A stretch of DNA of 29,532 nucleotides, from IMG/VR virus record IMGVR_UViG_3300030389_001158, positions 1 to 29,532 of that record, one strand, 5' to 3'. Positions 1 to 8,427 of the stretch are shown in pieces. The stretch is from a virus. Every line of letters starts with the position of its first letter. The stretch's first letter is position 1. A model generated the notes under the pieces. That model was not told the DNA's origin. It saw only the letters and a program-made list of their open reading frames with translations, and searched no databases. The translations under genes and the position numbers were made by a program.

Positions 1-98
1 CTAGTAGACAATATATTTAAAGACGCAGGATTAACATTTGACAGCACATTTTTTAGCACATCAGATTTTACTAAATTATACATAGATTTTAATACAAA
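1..98. repeat. Left copy of terminal direct repeat
   Basis: The first 98 bases are identical to 29434-29531; base 99 (T) differs from the last base of the window (A at 29532). The repeat lies inside one continuous reading frame that is in phase on both sides, so it is best read as the overlap of a circular or circularly permuted molecule. Unit length is then about 29,433 bp. A genuine short terminal repeat of a linear phage cannot be excluded from sequence alone. Confidence 0.9.
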
Positions 99-1494
99 TA
101 CAATACATGGAGGTAATTTTGTAGTAAAACAATTTACAGATAATAGCGTAGCAGCTAATGATAATTGGACAGGCACATTTATAGGATTTACAGATATTAA
201 ATTTGCAGAGGGAGACACTAACGAAGCTATAAAAAGTTTATATTTTACAAATGATACTACATTTACAGCTACAGAAAATAATCAGACAGTAGTAAATGAG
301 GTAGCGGTAAGAGTTAAAAATAATGCTGCAGGATCAGAAAAGGTCAGATTTAGAGTATTAAGTAGCGTAACAGGTACAATACCAGGAACTCAACAAACTA
401 TTAATATAGGAGGTAATGATGAGGCTGTGTATCATGTTAATTTTACAACTACATTAACACAGGGAGAGACATTAAAGGTGCAATTTGTATCAGAGACTAA
501 TAGTAATGATATAACGCAATTTGATGGTAATGTAAATAATGGAGATTTTTGGACTATACAAGTAATGGGAGGTACAGTAGGAGACCATGAGTTATCTATG
601 TGTAAGAGAGGACAGATGTCGCAATGGGAATTTTTTAGCGGCTTAATTAAAATGTTTAATTTAGTCATTTTAGAGACATCTACAGGTACTTTTAGTATAG
701 AGCCTTATAAAGATTTGTTCCAACCATTTACAGACACTAATGATGTAGAGATTTTAGATTGGACTGATAAAGTAGACGCACAGGAGTTTGTATTACAGCC
801 TATAGATACACTAAAGAAAAATCATATATTTACATATAAAAGAGACAGCAATGATTATATCTCTAAACAATACTCAGAGGCGTTAGGAGGGTATTTATTT
901 GGTACACATACTCGGGTAGAGACTACTAATGATTTTGTAGTAGGGGAGACTAAAGTAGAGTTACCTTTTGCGCCTACATTAGATAAAAGGATTTTCGGTA
1001 ATTTTTATGGACCAGCTATATACAAAAGCTCAGGAGATAATAAATTTGAGGATTTTGACAATTTACCTAGAATATTATACGATAATGGTGTACATACTAG
1101 ACAGGTAAATGGATTTGGATTTGACAGCCCTGTACAAAATCATGCATCTGCTCAATTTTCTAATCAAAAAGATTATTTATATTTTAGTCATTATGATAGA
1201 CCTAGTCCATTAACAGGTAATGAGACATTAAATTATAATTTTGGTATATGTCAGGGTATAGGTATGTCATTACCAGGCACAGACACATTATATAATTTAT
1301 ACTGGCAGCCGTATATTGATGATTTGTATGATCCTGATACTAGAATATTAAAATTAAAAATAAATCTAATATCTACAGATGTATCTAATTTTAGATTTTA
1401 TGACCTAATTAGGATTAAAAATAGATTATACAGAGTAAACAAAATAGATTACAAACCTGGAGAGATGTCGAATGTAGAGTTAATATTAAAATAA
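1..1494 (+). CDS. Tail-tip/baseplate hub-like protein, C-terminal part (gene continues from the window end)
   Basis: This frame is open from base 1 to a TAA at 1492-1494 and is the same frame that starts at 28168 and leaves the right edge. Joined across the terminal repeat, the gene encodes about 919 residues. This part supplies about the last 497: a beta-rich stretch rich in Asn, Thr and Asp, then a C-terminal domain ending in strands typical of tail-tip proteins (for example RFYDLIRIKNRLYRVNKIDY). The GTG at 427 lies inside the protein and is not a real start. The position between another large tail protein and the fibre and tape-measure genes suggests a virion tail tip or baseplate component. 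The stop overlaps the next start (TAATG). Exact role is inferred. Confidence 0.75.
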   Translation, partial: LVDNIFKDAGLTFDSTFFSTSDFTKLYIDFNTNTIHGGNFVVKQFTDNSVAANDNWTGTFIGFTDIKFAEGDTNEAIKSLYFTNDTTFTATENNQTVVNEVAVRVKNNAAGSEKVRFRVLSSVTGTIPGTQQTINIGGNDEAVYHVNFTTTLTQGETLKVQFVSETNSNDITQFDGNVNNGDFWTIQVMGGTVGDHELSMCKRGQMSQWEFFSGLIKMFNLVILETSTGTFSIEPYKDLFQPFTDTNDVEILDWTDKVDAQEFVLQPIDTLKKNHIFTYKRDSNDYISKQYSEALGGYLFGTHTRVETTNDFVVGETKVELPFAPTLDKRIFGNFYGPAIYKSSGDNKFEDFDNLPRILYDNGVHTRQVNGFGFDSPVQNHASAQFSNQKDYLYFSHYDRPSPLTGNETLNYNFGICQGIGMSLPGTDTLYNLYWQPYIDDLYDPDTRILKLKINLISTDVSNFRFYDLIRIKNRLYRVNKIDYKPGEMSNVELILK

Positions 1495-2369
1495 TGGAAT
1501 TTAAAAACGGCTTTAAAATAAAACCTCATAAAGTGTCAGAGGATGGTGTAATTACTTTTACAGATGGTACTAATACAGGTATAAATCCATCAGGGGTAGC
1601 GTGTAAAGCGTATGGATATGACTATAGAGATGGACTATGTAGGGCGTTTGTACCTAGTGTAAATATTAGTAAAATAGGTAATAGTCAGACAAACAATATA
1701 AAAGGTAAAAACACTGTACCATACAATGTAAATAACAGTATAGTACAGGGAGATAATATAGAGTTTACAGGATATAATAATAATATTATAGCAAATGGTA
1801 AAAATCATCAAATAAATAGTAGAGTATCAAATAGTACAATATTAGCAGGTAGGGGAGGTACATTACAGGCGCACGGGCAGACTATATTAACTAGTCATGC
1901 GCCACATAAAGCAAATGTAGGAGAGTGCTCAGTAGTCATTTTAAATTGTAATACTACAGACAATACTACTACTAGTATGTTAGCGCAAATAGAGCAGTCA
2001 AAAGTATCAGGAGTATTAACAGATTTTATACCTGTACCTAATAATAGTATTGTAGGCATAGAGTTATATCTAACTAGGCTAGAGTTAGGAGGTGCGTCAG
2101 GTACAGCAGGCAATTTTTCATATCGTAGACAACAGTCAGTTATAAGAGTAGACCAAAATGGCTCACCTACAATTACAAATTTTAACACAAAAAACATAGC
2201 TAAATTAGGAGTAAATGGCTCGTTTGCAATTACAGGAGCTACATTACCTAATGATGATGGGGATAATCAGTTTGCTATATCTGTAAATGTTTCTGACAGA
2301 AACAATGTTAATAACTCATGGAGCGGTATTATGTATTTACATATACTGTCTACTAATGTTAATTTTTAA
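1494..2369 (+). CDS. Putative tail fibre / beta-helical structural protein
   Basis: A 291-residue protein starting at the ATG that overlaps the stop of the tail-tip gene (TAATG). Residues about 65-135 are Asn/Ser/Ile/Gly-rich with short repeated turns (NNSIVQGDN, NNNIIANGKN, VSNSTILAG), the look of a trimeric beta-helix or beta-prism shaft. A beta-rich C-terminal domain follows (about 140-291) with no catalytic motif I recognise. Context between the tail-tip protein and the tape measure supports a tail-associated fibre or adhesin. It could instead be a tail-tip accessory protein. No signal peptide or membrane segment is seen. Confidence 0.5.
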   Translation: MEFKNGFKIKPHKVSEDGVITFTDGTNTGINPSGVACKAYGYDYRDGLCRAFVPSVNISKIGNSQTNNIKGKNTVPYNVNNSIVQGDNIEFTGYNNNIIANGKNHQINSRVSNSTILAGRGGTLQAHGQTILTSHAPHKANVGECSVVILNCNTTDNTTTSMLAQIEQSKVSGVLTDFIPVPNNSIVGIELYLTRLELGGASGTAGNFSYRRQQSVIRVDQNGSPTITNFNTKNIAKLGVNGSFAITGATLPNDDGDNQFAISVNVSDRNNVNNSWSGIMYLHILSTNVNF

Positions 2370-2379
2370 ATAAAAAAAA

Positions 2380-4314
2380 ATGAGTGCAAAAGCGGTAGTA
2401 GAGATAGAAATGATAGACAGTAAGGCGCAGAATACGCTAGCAGGTCTAAATGAAAAATTACAAAGATTAAGAAACAGGATAGATGATGTAGAGGTAGGTA
2501 GTGAGGCCTTTAAAAAACTAGCTAACCAAATACAAAAAACCTCATCTACTGTAAAAACTTTAGAGAAAGAGATGGAGGGATTAGAGCCACAACAAAAGGC
2601 AGAGGCGTTTCTTAAGATGGGAGAGGGCGTCATGGGGGGTTTTGTCGCCGCTCAGGGTGCGCTAGCAATGGTAGGAGTAGAGAGCGAAAATTTAGAAAAA
2701 ATACAGACTAGAGTACAGGGAGCTATAGCTATAGCAATGGGAGCTAGGATGATTAGTGAAGCAGCATTACAAGCTACTACAGCTAAAAGAATTGTAGTAG
2801 AAAAATTAGCAATAGCACAGACTAAAATAGGTACAGCAGTTAATAAAGCTGCTGCAGTAGCTGCAAATTTATACTCAGGAGCATTAAAATTAATAGGAGT
2901 ATCTGCTAATGTGTCTGCTAATGGTATGAAGTTTTTAAAAGTAGCTATAGCGTCTACAGGTATAGGATTATTTGTAGTAGCTATTGGAGCTATTGTAGCG
3001 TATTGGGATGACATAAAAGCATTAACTACAGGAGTATCTAAAGACATGAAAGACCAACTAGCGTCAGCTACAGCTACAAAAGAGGCGGCGTTAGCTAATA
3101 TGGAGGCTACAGAGGGTACTACAAACCAATTAAGATTAGCAGGTAAATCGCAAAGAGAGATACTACAATTAAAAATTAAAGATGTAGAGGCAGCTATTGT
3201 AGCCTCAGAGGTAGAACAACAAAGACAGAGAGACACAGCTGAGGCACAGATAGCAGCAGCTAAGCGTAATGAGGATATTGCTACAGGTATTATAGCGTTT
3301 TTAACATTACCTATTACAGGTGTATTAGCTTTAATTGATGGTATAGCAGAGGGATTAGCATTTTTAGGAGTTATTGATGCGCCTACTAATTTAGCAGAGG
3401 GATTTAGTAGAGGTATAGCTAATTTTATTGGATTTGACGCTGAGGACACAAAAGCAGAGATGGATGAGATAGACGCAGAGATGACATCAGGTATAAATAA
3501 ATTAAAAGAAAAAAGCGCAGGACTTAAATTACAAGTAAGAGACCTAGATAAAAAAGAGAAAACTACTACTACTACTGATACTAAGCCTGAGACTGAGGAT
3601 GATGGAGAGATAGATAGATTAAATGAATTTTTACAAGAAAAAGCAAAGCTAGAGCAGGAGTATTTTGACAGCTTATTGTCTGAGGAGGAGCGTTTAAAAA
3701 ATGCAGTAGAGGATAAATATTTTGAGAAAATAGAGTTAGCTAAGCAATATGGATTAGATACTACAGATTTAGAAAGAGCGAGACAGGCAGAGATAGACGC
3801 TATAGATGAGGAGATGTCTAAAAAAGCAATAGAGAGGACTAATGCGGAGCTACAGGCTAAAAAAGACGCTAGAGCAGCTTTTGTGCAGGCTGTAGGAGAC
3901 AGTGTAGGTCAAATATCAGGCTTATTAGCTGAGGGTAGTAGAGGAGCAAAGGCAGCAGCATTAGCAGAGATAGCAATTAATACAGGTCTAGGATTTATAC
4001 AGGGATTAGACATAGCACAGAAATCAGCTAAAGCTACAGGCCCTGGAGCGGCATTAGCGTTTCCTATATTTTATGCAACTCAAATAGCAGCAGTATTAGG
4101 AGCTGTTAAAAAAGCTAAAGCAGCTATAGGAGCAGGAGGAGGAGGAGAGACAGCGCCTGTAGTACCGGCACAGGCAGCGCCTACCAGGTCAGGTAATTTT
4201 ACATTAAATGCTAGAGAGACGCCTGAGATAGTGTCTAAAACATTTGTAGTAGCTGATGAGATGACTAATCAACAAAGTCAATTAGCAGATATTAGGCGTA
4301 GAGCTACAATATAA
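2380..4314 (+). CDS. Tail tape measure protein
   Basis: A 644-residue protein with the usual tape-measure layout: an N-terminal coiled coil (about 15-70), Ala-rich helices, a hydrophobic segment near 186-207 (IASTGIGLFVVAIGAIVAYW), a second hydrophobic patch near 300-330, a long charged coiled coil (about 355-500) and an Ala/Gly-rich hydrophobic region (about 510-590). Such proteins set siphovirus tail length and help DNA cross the cell envelope. At roughly 1.5 angstrom per residue the tail would be near 100 nm, which is an estimate only. The start follows an A-rich leader without a Shine-Dalgarno sequence. Unusually, the tail chaperone gene is not adjacent but about 7 kb upstream in gene order. 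Confidence 0.9.
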   Translation: MSAKAVVEIEMIDSKAQNTLAGLNEKLQRLRNRIDDVEVGSEAFKKLANQIQKTSSTVKTLEKEMEGLEPQQKAEAFLKMGEGVMGGFVAAQGALAMVGVESENLEKIQTRVQGAIAIAMGARMISEAALQATTAKRIVVEKLAIAQTKIGTAVNKAAAVAANLYSGALKLIGVSANVSANGMKFLKVAIASTGIGLFVVAIGAIVAYWDDIKALTTGVSKDMKDQLASATATKEAALANMEATEGTTNQLRLAGKSQREILQLKIKDVEAAIVASEVEQQRQRDTAEAQIAAAKRNEDIATGIIAFLTLPITGVLALIDGIAEGLAFLGVIDAPTNLAEGFSRGIANFIGFDAEDTKAEMDEIDAEMTSGINKLKEKSAGLKLQVRDLDKKEKTTTTTDTKPETEDDGEIDRLNEFLQEKAKLEQEYFDSLLSEEERLKNAVEDKYFEKIELAKQYGLDTTDLERARQAEIDAIDEEMSKKAIERTNAELQAKKDARAAFVQAVGDSVGQISGLLAEGSRGAKAAALAEIAINTGLGFIQGLDIAQKSAKATGPGAALAFPIFYATQIAAVLGAVKKAKAAIGAGGGGETAPVVPAQAAPTRSGNFTLNARETPEIVSKTFVVADEMTNQQSQLADIRRRATI

Positions 4315-4330
4315 AATATTAACAAATAAA

Positions 4331-4346
4331 ATCTATTATAAGATAT
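4331..4346 (+). promoter_or_regulatory. Late-gene motif, divergent copy
   Basis: ATCTATTATAAGATAT lies in the gap after the tape measure and runs into the protease ATG at 4345. It matches the five-copy consensus except AG in place of CT in the distal half. The C is 12 bases before the A of the ATG, the same spacing as at 7661 and 22295. Function as a promoter or initiation region is inferred. Confidence 0.5.
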
Positions 4347-4974
4347 GGAGGGTAAAAAGAAAAAAAAGAAAAAAAAGAAGTATTATCAAATACATGAGTT
4401 AATTATACAGGATTCTAATGAGGATTTAGCTATTGATGCGATTAGTTTAGTATCTGAGCCAGCCATAATGGAGTCAGCAGTATTTTTTAATAAACAAAAA
4501 AACAATTTAACATTAGCAAAGAAAACAGATGAGGAGAGAGTACTAATTAGTCCAGCTCTAATCCCTAACAAAAATATCTATAGATACAATGCAGATGAGG
4601 ATTTAGACTACTATGTATATTTTAGTGAGGCGACAGTTAGGAGAGCGTCTGAGATGTTTTTAAAATACAACAAACAGCATAAAGCTACATATCAACATGA
4701 GAAGCCTATAGATGATGTATATGTTATGGAGTCATGGATAATAGAGGGAGACAAAGACAAATCCAGATATTATGGATATGACTTACCTAAAGGTACATGG
4801 ATGGTAAAAATGCGTATAAATTCAGATTTAGCCTGGAATGAGTTAAAAAGTGGTCATTTGACAGGCTTAAGTATTGAAGGATTTTTTGTCAATGCTATGC
4901 AAAAAATGTCAGAGCAAAAATACACAGATAAACAAATACTAGAAGCATTAGCAGAAATAATGAAAATCAAATAA
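4345..4974 (+). CDS. XkdF-like prohead serine protease
   Basis: A 209-residue protein resembling the XkdF family of phage maturation proteases. It has the early conserved stretch AISLVSEPAI (about 30-39), then YQHEKP (candidate catalytic His), VMESWII (acidic residue) and GLSIEGFF (candidate catalytic Ser), in the order expected for the herpesvirus/HK97-type prohead protease fold. It would process scaffold and capsid during head maturation. The gene directly precedes the scaffold-like and major capsid genes. Odd feature: residues 4-12 are nine consecutive lysines encoded by an uninterrupted A/G tract (4354-4380) with two in-frame A_AAA_AAG heptamers. The start at 4345 abuts the late-gene motif. 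Confidence 0.8.
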   Translation: MEGKKKKKKKKKYYQIHELIIQDSNEDLAIDAISLVSEPAIMESAVFFNKQKNNLTLAKKTDEERVLISPALIPNKNIYRYNADEDLDYYVYFSEATVRRASEMFLKYNKQHKATYQHEKPIDDVYVMESWIIEGDKDKSRYYGYDLPKGTWMVKMRINSDLAWNELKSGHLTGLSIEGFFVNAMQKMSEQKYTDKQILEALAEIMKIK

Positions 4975-4984
4975 TTAAAAAATA

Positions 4985-5001
4985 TTTCTATTATACTATA
5001 T
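4985..5001 (+). promoter_or_regulatory. Late-gene motif upstream of scaffold and capsid genes
   Basis: TTTCTATTATACTATAT is an exact copy of the consensus in the 43-base gap between the protease and scaffold genes. Here the ATG (5018) is 30 bases from the motif C, so a short A-rich leader would be possible. This copy precedes the most highly expressed product expected, the capsid. Promoter role is inferred. Confidence 0.6.
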
Positions 5002-5017
5002 AAAAAATACTAAAATC

Positions 5018-5761
5018 ATGGATATTAAAGAACAAATTTTGACAGCATTAGGCCTATCTGCTGAGACAGTAGACCTAGCCTATCAGGCAAAGCTTGAGGA
5101 TGGCACAATTATCGTAAGTGAGGGAGATACGCTTACTGAGGGTGGAGATGTCAGTGTATTAGCTACTGATGGCTCTACTATGAAATTACCAGCAGGAGAG
5201 TATAAGGTAGAGGATGGTACTACTTTTACTGTAGTAGAGGAGGGTATTGTAGACTCTATTACTACAACTACTGAGGAGTCTGAGGAGACTGAGGAGGTAG
5301 AAGCAGGTAAAGACAAAGAGAAAAAATATGAGGATGAGGATGCGCCAGCAGAGGCAGTAGTAGAGGAGGTAATTGATGAGGTAGGAGGAGCAGTAGCTGA
5401 GGTAGCTGAGGCTATTGATGACGCTACAGGAGATGAGATTACTCCTGAGATTGCAGAGCAGGCAGCAGAGATAGCTGTAGCTATTGTAGAGGAGAAAATT
5501 GAGGAGGTAGCAATGGCAAAACAAATTAGAGTAATTTTAGAAGCTACTAAAAAAGAATTAACATCTCTAAAATCTGAGTTAAAAGAGACTAAAGACAAAG
5601 TAAAAGAATTGTCAGACATGCCATCAGATGAGGGTATTAAATTAAATAAGTTTAGTAGTAATAATGGGATAGAGGAGTTATCTAAAGCAGAGTACAACTC
5701 ATTAACATCATCTCAGAGATTTTACTATAATTTAAAGAGAGAAAAAAATAGATTAAAATAA
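5018..5761 (+). CDS. Scaffold-like head assembly protein
   Basis: A 247-residue protein. Residues 1-78 form a beta-rich module with LEDGTII, LPAGEYKVEDG and VVEEGIV, a pattern I associate with Bacteroidota phage head proteins. Residues about 80-155 are extremely Glu/Ala/Val-rich and acidic. Residues about 160-205 are a Lys/Glu/Leu coiled coil (KKELTSLKSELKETKDKVKEL), followed by a basic tail. Position between protease and major capsid gene, an acidic disordered part and a coiled coil all fit a scaffold cleaved by the upstream protease. The large antisense frame opposite it is a by-product of the GAG/GTA codon pattern. Identity is inferred mainly from context. Confidence 0.6.
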   Translation: MDIKEQILTALGLSAETVDLAYQAKLEDGTIIVSEGDTLTEGGDVSVLATDGSTMKLPAGEYKVEDGTTFTVVEEGIVDSITTTTEESEETEEVEAGKDKEKKYEDEDAPAEAVVEEVIDEVGGAVAEVAEAIDDATGDEITPEIAEQAAEIAVAIVEEKIEEVAMAKQIRVILEATKKELTSLKSELKETKDKVKELSDMPSDEGIKLNKFSSNNGIEELSKAEYNSLTSSQRFYYNLKREKNRLK

Positions 5762-5789
5762 TATTAATAATAATTAAAAATTAAAAAAA

Positions 5790-6728
5790 ATGGGATTTGG
5801 AACAATAAACAGCAACTATACGGGTTCTCATGCGGGGCAGTATATTGCAGCGGCCTTAAAAGAGGCTAAAAGTTTAGAATATTTAACAGTATTAGAAAAT
5901 ATTAAGTTTAAGCGTAATATTACAAATGTAAGTTCTACAGGATTGATTACTGATGCTAATTGCGATTTTGTAGAGGCAGGTACATTGACGCTTAGTGAGA
6001 GAGTTTTACAGCCTGAGAATTTACAAATTAATTTAGATTTGTGTGCAATTACATTACTAGAGGATTGGCAGGCAGAAAAAATGAGAGCAGGAGCTCATAA
6101 TAATGGATTAGCTGATGACTTTGCAGCGTTTGTAGTATCTTACTTACAGGCTGCAATTGCAGACCATGTAGAGTTAAAAATATGGCAGGGTGCTAATACA
6201 GGATCAGGAGAGTTTACAGGATTTATGCATGCAGGAAACGGGCATTTCGAAAATGACTCAGCTATTATAGAGGCTACTAACTCAGATGGCTCAGGCGGTA
6301 CATCAGCAGGTACAGCATTTACAGCAACAAATATAGATGAGAATTTAGGACTTATTACAGCGGCTATACCATCTGCAGTCTATGGCAAGGAGGATTTATA
6401 TATATATCTATCTACAGCGTCATACAGACTATACATAGAAAATATGGCAGCTGCAGGATATGCTAATTTATACTCTATGACAGATACATACAAGCCTATG
6501 TATAATGGAATTAAATTAGCTGTATGTCCAGGTATGCCAGACAATAAAATGTGTGCGGCTCAAAAGTCAAATCTATTCTTTGGAACAGACCTAATATCAG
6601 ACCACGGACCAGCTCTAAGAATTTTAGACATGAGTGAGATAGATGGTAGTAATAATGTGAGAGTAGTAGCTAAATTTAGTGGAGGTACACAGCATGCTCA
6701 GGGTGGAGACATCGTAAGATTAGACTAA
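5790..6728 (+). CDS. Major capsid protein
   Basis: A 312-residue protein directly after the protease and scaffold-like genes and followed by a hairpin. It has the overall look of an HK97-fold capsid protein of flavobacterial phages: an N-terminal arm, a helix-rich section with LLEDWQAEKMRAG and a long helix ending AAIADHVELKIWQG (about 120-135), a Gly/Ser/Thr-rich loop region (about 150-175), and a C-terminal domain with YIYLSTASYRLY, YKPMYNGIKLAVCPGMP and NLFFGTDLISD. Such substrings resemble the P-domain/A-domain strands of capsid proteins. The start follows an A/T-only leader. No paralogue is present, so it is the best major head protein candidate. Confidence 0.8.
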   Translation: MGFGTINSNYTGSHAGQYIAAALKEAKSLEYLTVLENIKFKRNITNVSSTGLITDANCDFVEAGTLTLSERVLQPENLQINLDLCAITLLEDWQAEKMRAGAHNNGLADDFAAFVVSYLQAAIADHVELKIWQGANTGSGEFTGFMHAGNGHFENDSAIIEATNSDGSGGTSAGTAFTATNIDENLGLITAAIPSAVYGKEDLYIYLSTASYRLYIENMAAAGYANLYSMTDTYKPMYNGIKLAVCPGMPDNKMCAAQKSNLFFGTDLISDHGPALRILDMSEIDGSNNVRVVAKFSGGTQHAQGGDIVRLD

Positions 6729-6744
6729 TAAGAATTGTAAAAAA

Positions 6745-6765
6745 GGGGGAGTATAATACTCCCTC
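6745..6765 (+). terminator. Hairpin after the major capsid gene
   Basis: GGGAGTAT (6747-6754) and ATACTCCC (6756-6763) are perfect inverted repeats, extendable by one wobble and one G-C pair. The central A means a tight loop of a few bases. An A-run precedes it but no T-run follows (TAATTTACTT), so it may be a weak terminator or an mRNA 3'-end stabiliser that raises capsid message. Confidence 0.55.
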
Positions 6766-6802
6766 TAATTTACTTAATAATAACAATTAAAAATTTATAG
6801 AT

Positions 6803-7369
6803 ATGTCATGTTTGCTAAGTAAAGGGAGACAAATTACCTGTAGAGATACAGTCGGCGGGATTAAAAACGCCTATTTTTTCAGATTTCAAGACATTACATC
6901 ATCTACTATAGCTAATAGCGAATTAACAGACTTAGAGGGTATATCAGACATTAAAAAGTATATTCTAAAAAGAGGTACAGCGTCATTTACAGAGACTATT
7001 AACGCATCCAGCGAAAATGGTACTGTATTTTTTACTCCATCTGTTAATATAAAATTACACAAATTAACTAAAGAGGACCAAAATGAGTTAAAAGTATTAT
7101 CTCAGGTAAGATTGTGTATTGGATTAGAGCTAAATGAGTTAAATAGTAATGGTAAAAATGTAGTTTTATTATGCGGATTAGACAATGGTATGGAGCTAGC
7201 GTCGGGTACTAATGTATCAGGAGCAGCATTTGGAGATATGAACGGCTATGATTGGACTTTTGAGGGAGCTGAGAGCTTCCCAACTCCTACAGTAGCTGAT
7301 TATACTGCAGCGCCATTTGATAATACAGCGTTTAATAGTGGTAGCACTATTACAATAGATGCAGACTAA
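6803..7369 (+). CDS. Putative structural protein (capsid-adjacent)
   Basis: A 188-residue protein I cannot assign to a named family. It is soluble, beta-rich, acidic at the C-terminus and has a few cysteines (SCLLSKGRQITCRDT at the N-terminus). The stretch RGTASFTETINAS...GTVFFTPSVNIKLHKL and the later MNGYDWTFEGAE resemble proteins found next to capsid or tail-tube genes in flavobacterial phages. The tail tube itself is otherwise not obvious in this genome, so this protein is a reasonable tube or minor head protein candidate. It sits between the hairpin after the capsid gene and a strong terminator, so it ends a transcription unit. Confidence 0.5.
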   Translation: MSCLLSKGRQITCRDTVGGIKNAYFFRFQDITSSTIANSELTDLEGISDIKKYILKRGTASFTETINASSENGTVFFTPSVNIKLHKLTKEDQNELKVLSQVRLCIGLELNELNSNGKNVVLLCGLDNGMELASGTNVSGAAFGDMNGYDWTFEGAESFPTPTVADYTAAPFDNTAFNSGSTITIDAD

Positions 7370-7404
7370 TTAAATTAGTTTTTATTTATTGATTTATATA
7401 TATA

Positions 7405-7432
7405 AAAGGGAGGCTATATGCCTCCTTTTTTT
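7405..7432 (+). terminator. Strong Rho-independent terminator
   Basis: GGAGGC (7409-7414) pairs with GCCTCC (7420-7425) across a TATAT loop and is followed by seven T (7426-7432). The preceding A-run can extend the stem. This is the clearest intrinsic terminator in the genome; it closes the protease-scaffold-capsid unit after the gene ending at 7369. Confidence 0.9.
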
Positions 7433-7454
7433 GTTAAATTTAAAAACATATAAA

Positions 7455-7625
7455 ATGTATAAACTAAAAAAACAATACAGAGGAGTAGAATTAATTAAAA
7501 ATGGTAGATTAATTAGATTAGACACAGTAGAGTCAAATGAGGTAAAATTACTAGGTCTAGAGGAGTATTTTACTAAGTCAAAAAAAGACAAAAAAACTAA
7601 TGATACTGTAGGTAGTAAATTGTAA
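7455..7625 (+). CDS. Small hypothetical protein, head region
   Basis: A 56-residue, Lys-rich protein beginning MYKLKKQYRG. I chose the ATG at 7455 because the longer frame from 7389 would run through the terminator hairpin. No family recognised; the first 35 residues resemble a small beta fold (YRGVELIKNGRLIRLDTV) and the tail is charged and probably disordered. It lies between the terminator and a late-gene motif, so its transcription depends on readthrough or on an unseen promoter. Small proteins here in related phages are often head completion or assembly factors, but that is only context. Confidence 0.6.
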   Translation: MYKLKKQYRGVELIKNGRLIRLDTVESNEVKLLGLEEYFTKSKKDKKTNDTVGSKL

Positions 7626-7645
7626 AAAAAAATATTTACAATAAA

Positions 7646-7662
7646 TTTCTATTATACTATAT
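7646..7662 (+). promoter_or_regulatory. Late-gene motif before the structural gene at 7661
   Basis: TTTCTATTATACTATAT is an exact consensus copy. The last two bases are the AT of the ATG at 7661, and the motif C is 12 bases before that A. It lies downstream of the strong terminator, which fits a restart of transcription for the next unit (7661 to the portal and beyond). Confidence 0.6.
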
Positions 7663-8137
7663 GATACATGGAATATACGGCAGTAATATAGAGTCATACC
7701 TATCCCTATTAGAGAGTCAAATTAATGACAATGTAGCAACTACTAATTTAAGGTATTTATTTAAGTGTACTAATGACATGACTAAAGATGTCAAATATGC
7801 ATACGGCAATATATTAGAAATAAATGACAGATTTGTAAAACAAAGACTCACACATAATACTACAGACGCTGTATTAACAGGTAATATAAATTTTAAGCCC
7901 TTTGGATTTTGGACTTACGAAGTTTACGAGGTATCATGGGTAGGTACAGTAGATTTATCATCAGGCAAAGCGCCTACTACAGAGACAGAGGTATTGTCGC
8001 CAGCAGCAAATGACAAAGGGGTAGTACAGGGATTAGTACATAGAGGTAAAATTAAAATACAGGAGACTGTAGGCAGTGAGCAAATACAATATACACAGCA
8101 TACAGGAACTGAGACAAATTATTTATACACAGATTAA
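7661..8137 (+). CDS. Hypothetical virion-associated protein
   Basis: A 158-residue protein without a family I can name. It has an N-terminal helical part, then a beta-rich part with GFWTYEVYEVSW (about 87-98) and a C-terminal strand GLVHRGKIKI, a pattern recalling small structural proteins beside capsid and portal genes in flavobacterial phages. The ATG at 7661 overlaps the late-gene motif; the frame keeps reading MIHGIYGSNIES, which looks native. It is followed by another small structural candidate after 11 bases. Confidence 0.55.
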   Translation: MIHGIYGSNIESYLSLLESQINDNVATTNLRYLFKCTNDMTKDVKYAYGNILEINDRFVKQRLTHNTTDAVLTGNINFKPFGFWTYEVYEVSWVGTVDLSSGKAPTTETEVLSPAANDKGVVQGLVHRGKIKIQETVGSEQIQYTQHTGTETNYLYTD

Positions 8138-8148
8138 AATAAAAAATT

Positions 8149-8427
8149 ATGGCAGATACAACACAGGAATTATTAAGCGAACAACTAGGTAAAGGTGGAG
8201 TAGAGATAGTAGTGTCAGGTACAGGAGCTGTATCAGGTAAAAATTGCTATGCTGTAGCGTTTCCTATAGAAACTACAGTAAGTAATTTAGATACAGGTAG
8301 TAATGTGTCAGGTACAGACTCAAATTTACATCAGACATACCAGGCAGGTACTACATTGTTTTTAAACTTTACAGCAATTACTATTAGCTCAGGATTAGCT
8401 CTTATATACAAAAATGATACTCTATAA
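8149..8427 (+). CDS. Small hypothetical structural protein
   Basis: A 92-residue, Gly/Ser/Thr-rich, apparently all-beta protein, with no charge clusters or membrane segment. Its composition (VSGTGAVSGKNCYAVAFPI, ISSGLALIYKND) suits a head decoration or fibre-base protein, but nothing in the sequence decides this. Its stop overlaps the ATG of the LamG-like gene (TAATG), which suggests coupled translation and perhaps a shared structure. Confidence 0.5.
   Translation: MADTTQELLSEQLGKGGVEIVVSGTGAVSGKNCYAVAFPIETTVSNLDTGSNVSGTDSNLHQTYQAGTTLFLNFTAITISSGLALIYKNDTL

Noticed and set aside
427-1494. Separate gene starting at GTG 427
   Set aside because: The frame is open upstream to base 1 and across the terminal repeat to 28168, so this is the interior of the tail-tip gene.
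2652-3449. 265-residue open frame on the minus strand opposite the tape measure
   Set aside because: It is an antisense shadow of an Ala-rich coding region; its composition is low complexity and no start context or family supports it.
5083-5697. 204-residue minus-strand frame, rich in Ser/Val/Thr
   Set aside because: Exact complement of the Glu/Ala/Val-rich scaffold region; the open frame follows from codon bias there.
7389-7454. Longer N-terminus for the small gene after the terminator
   Set aside because: It would translate through the terminator hairpin and T-run; the ATG at 7455 is more plausible.
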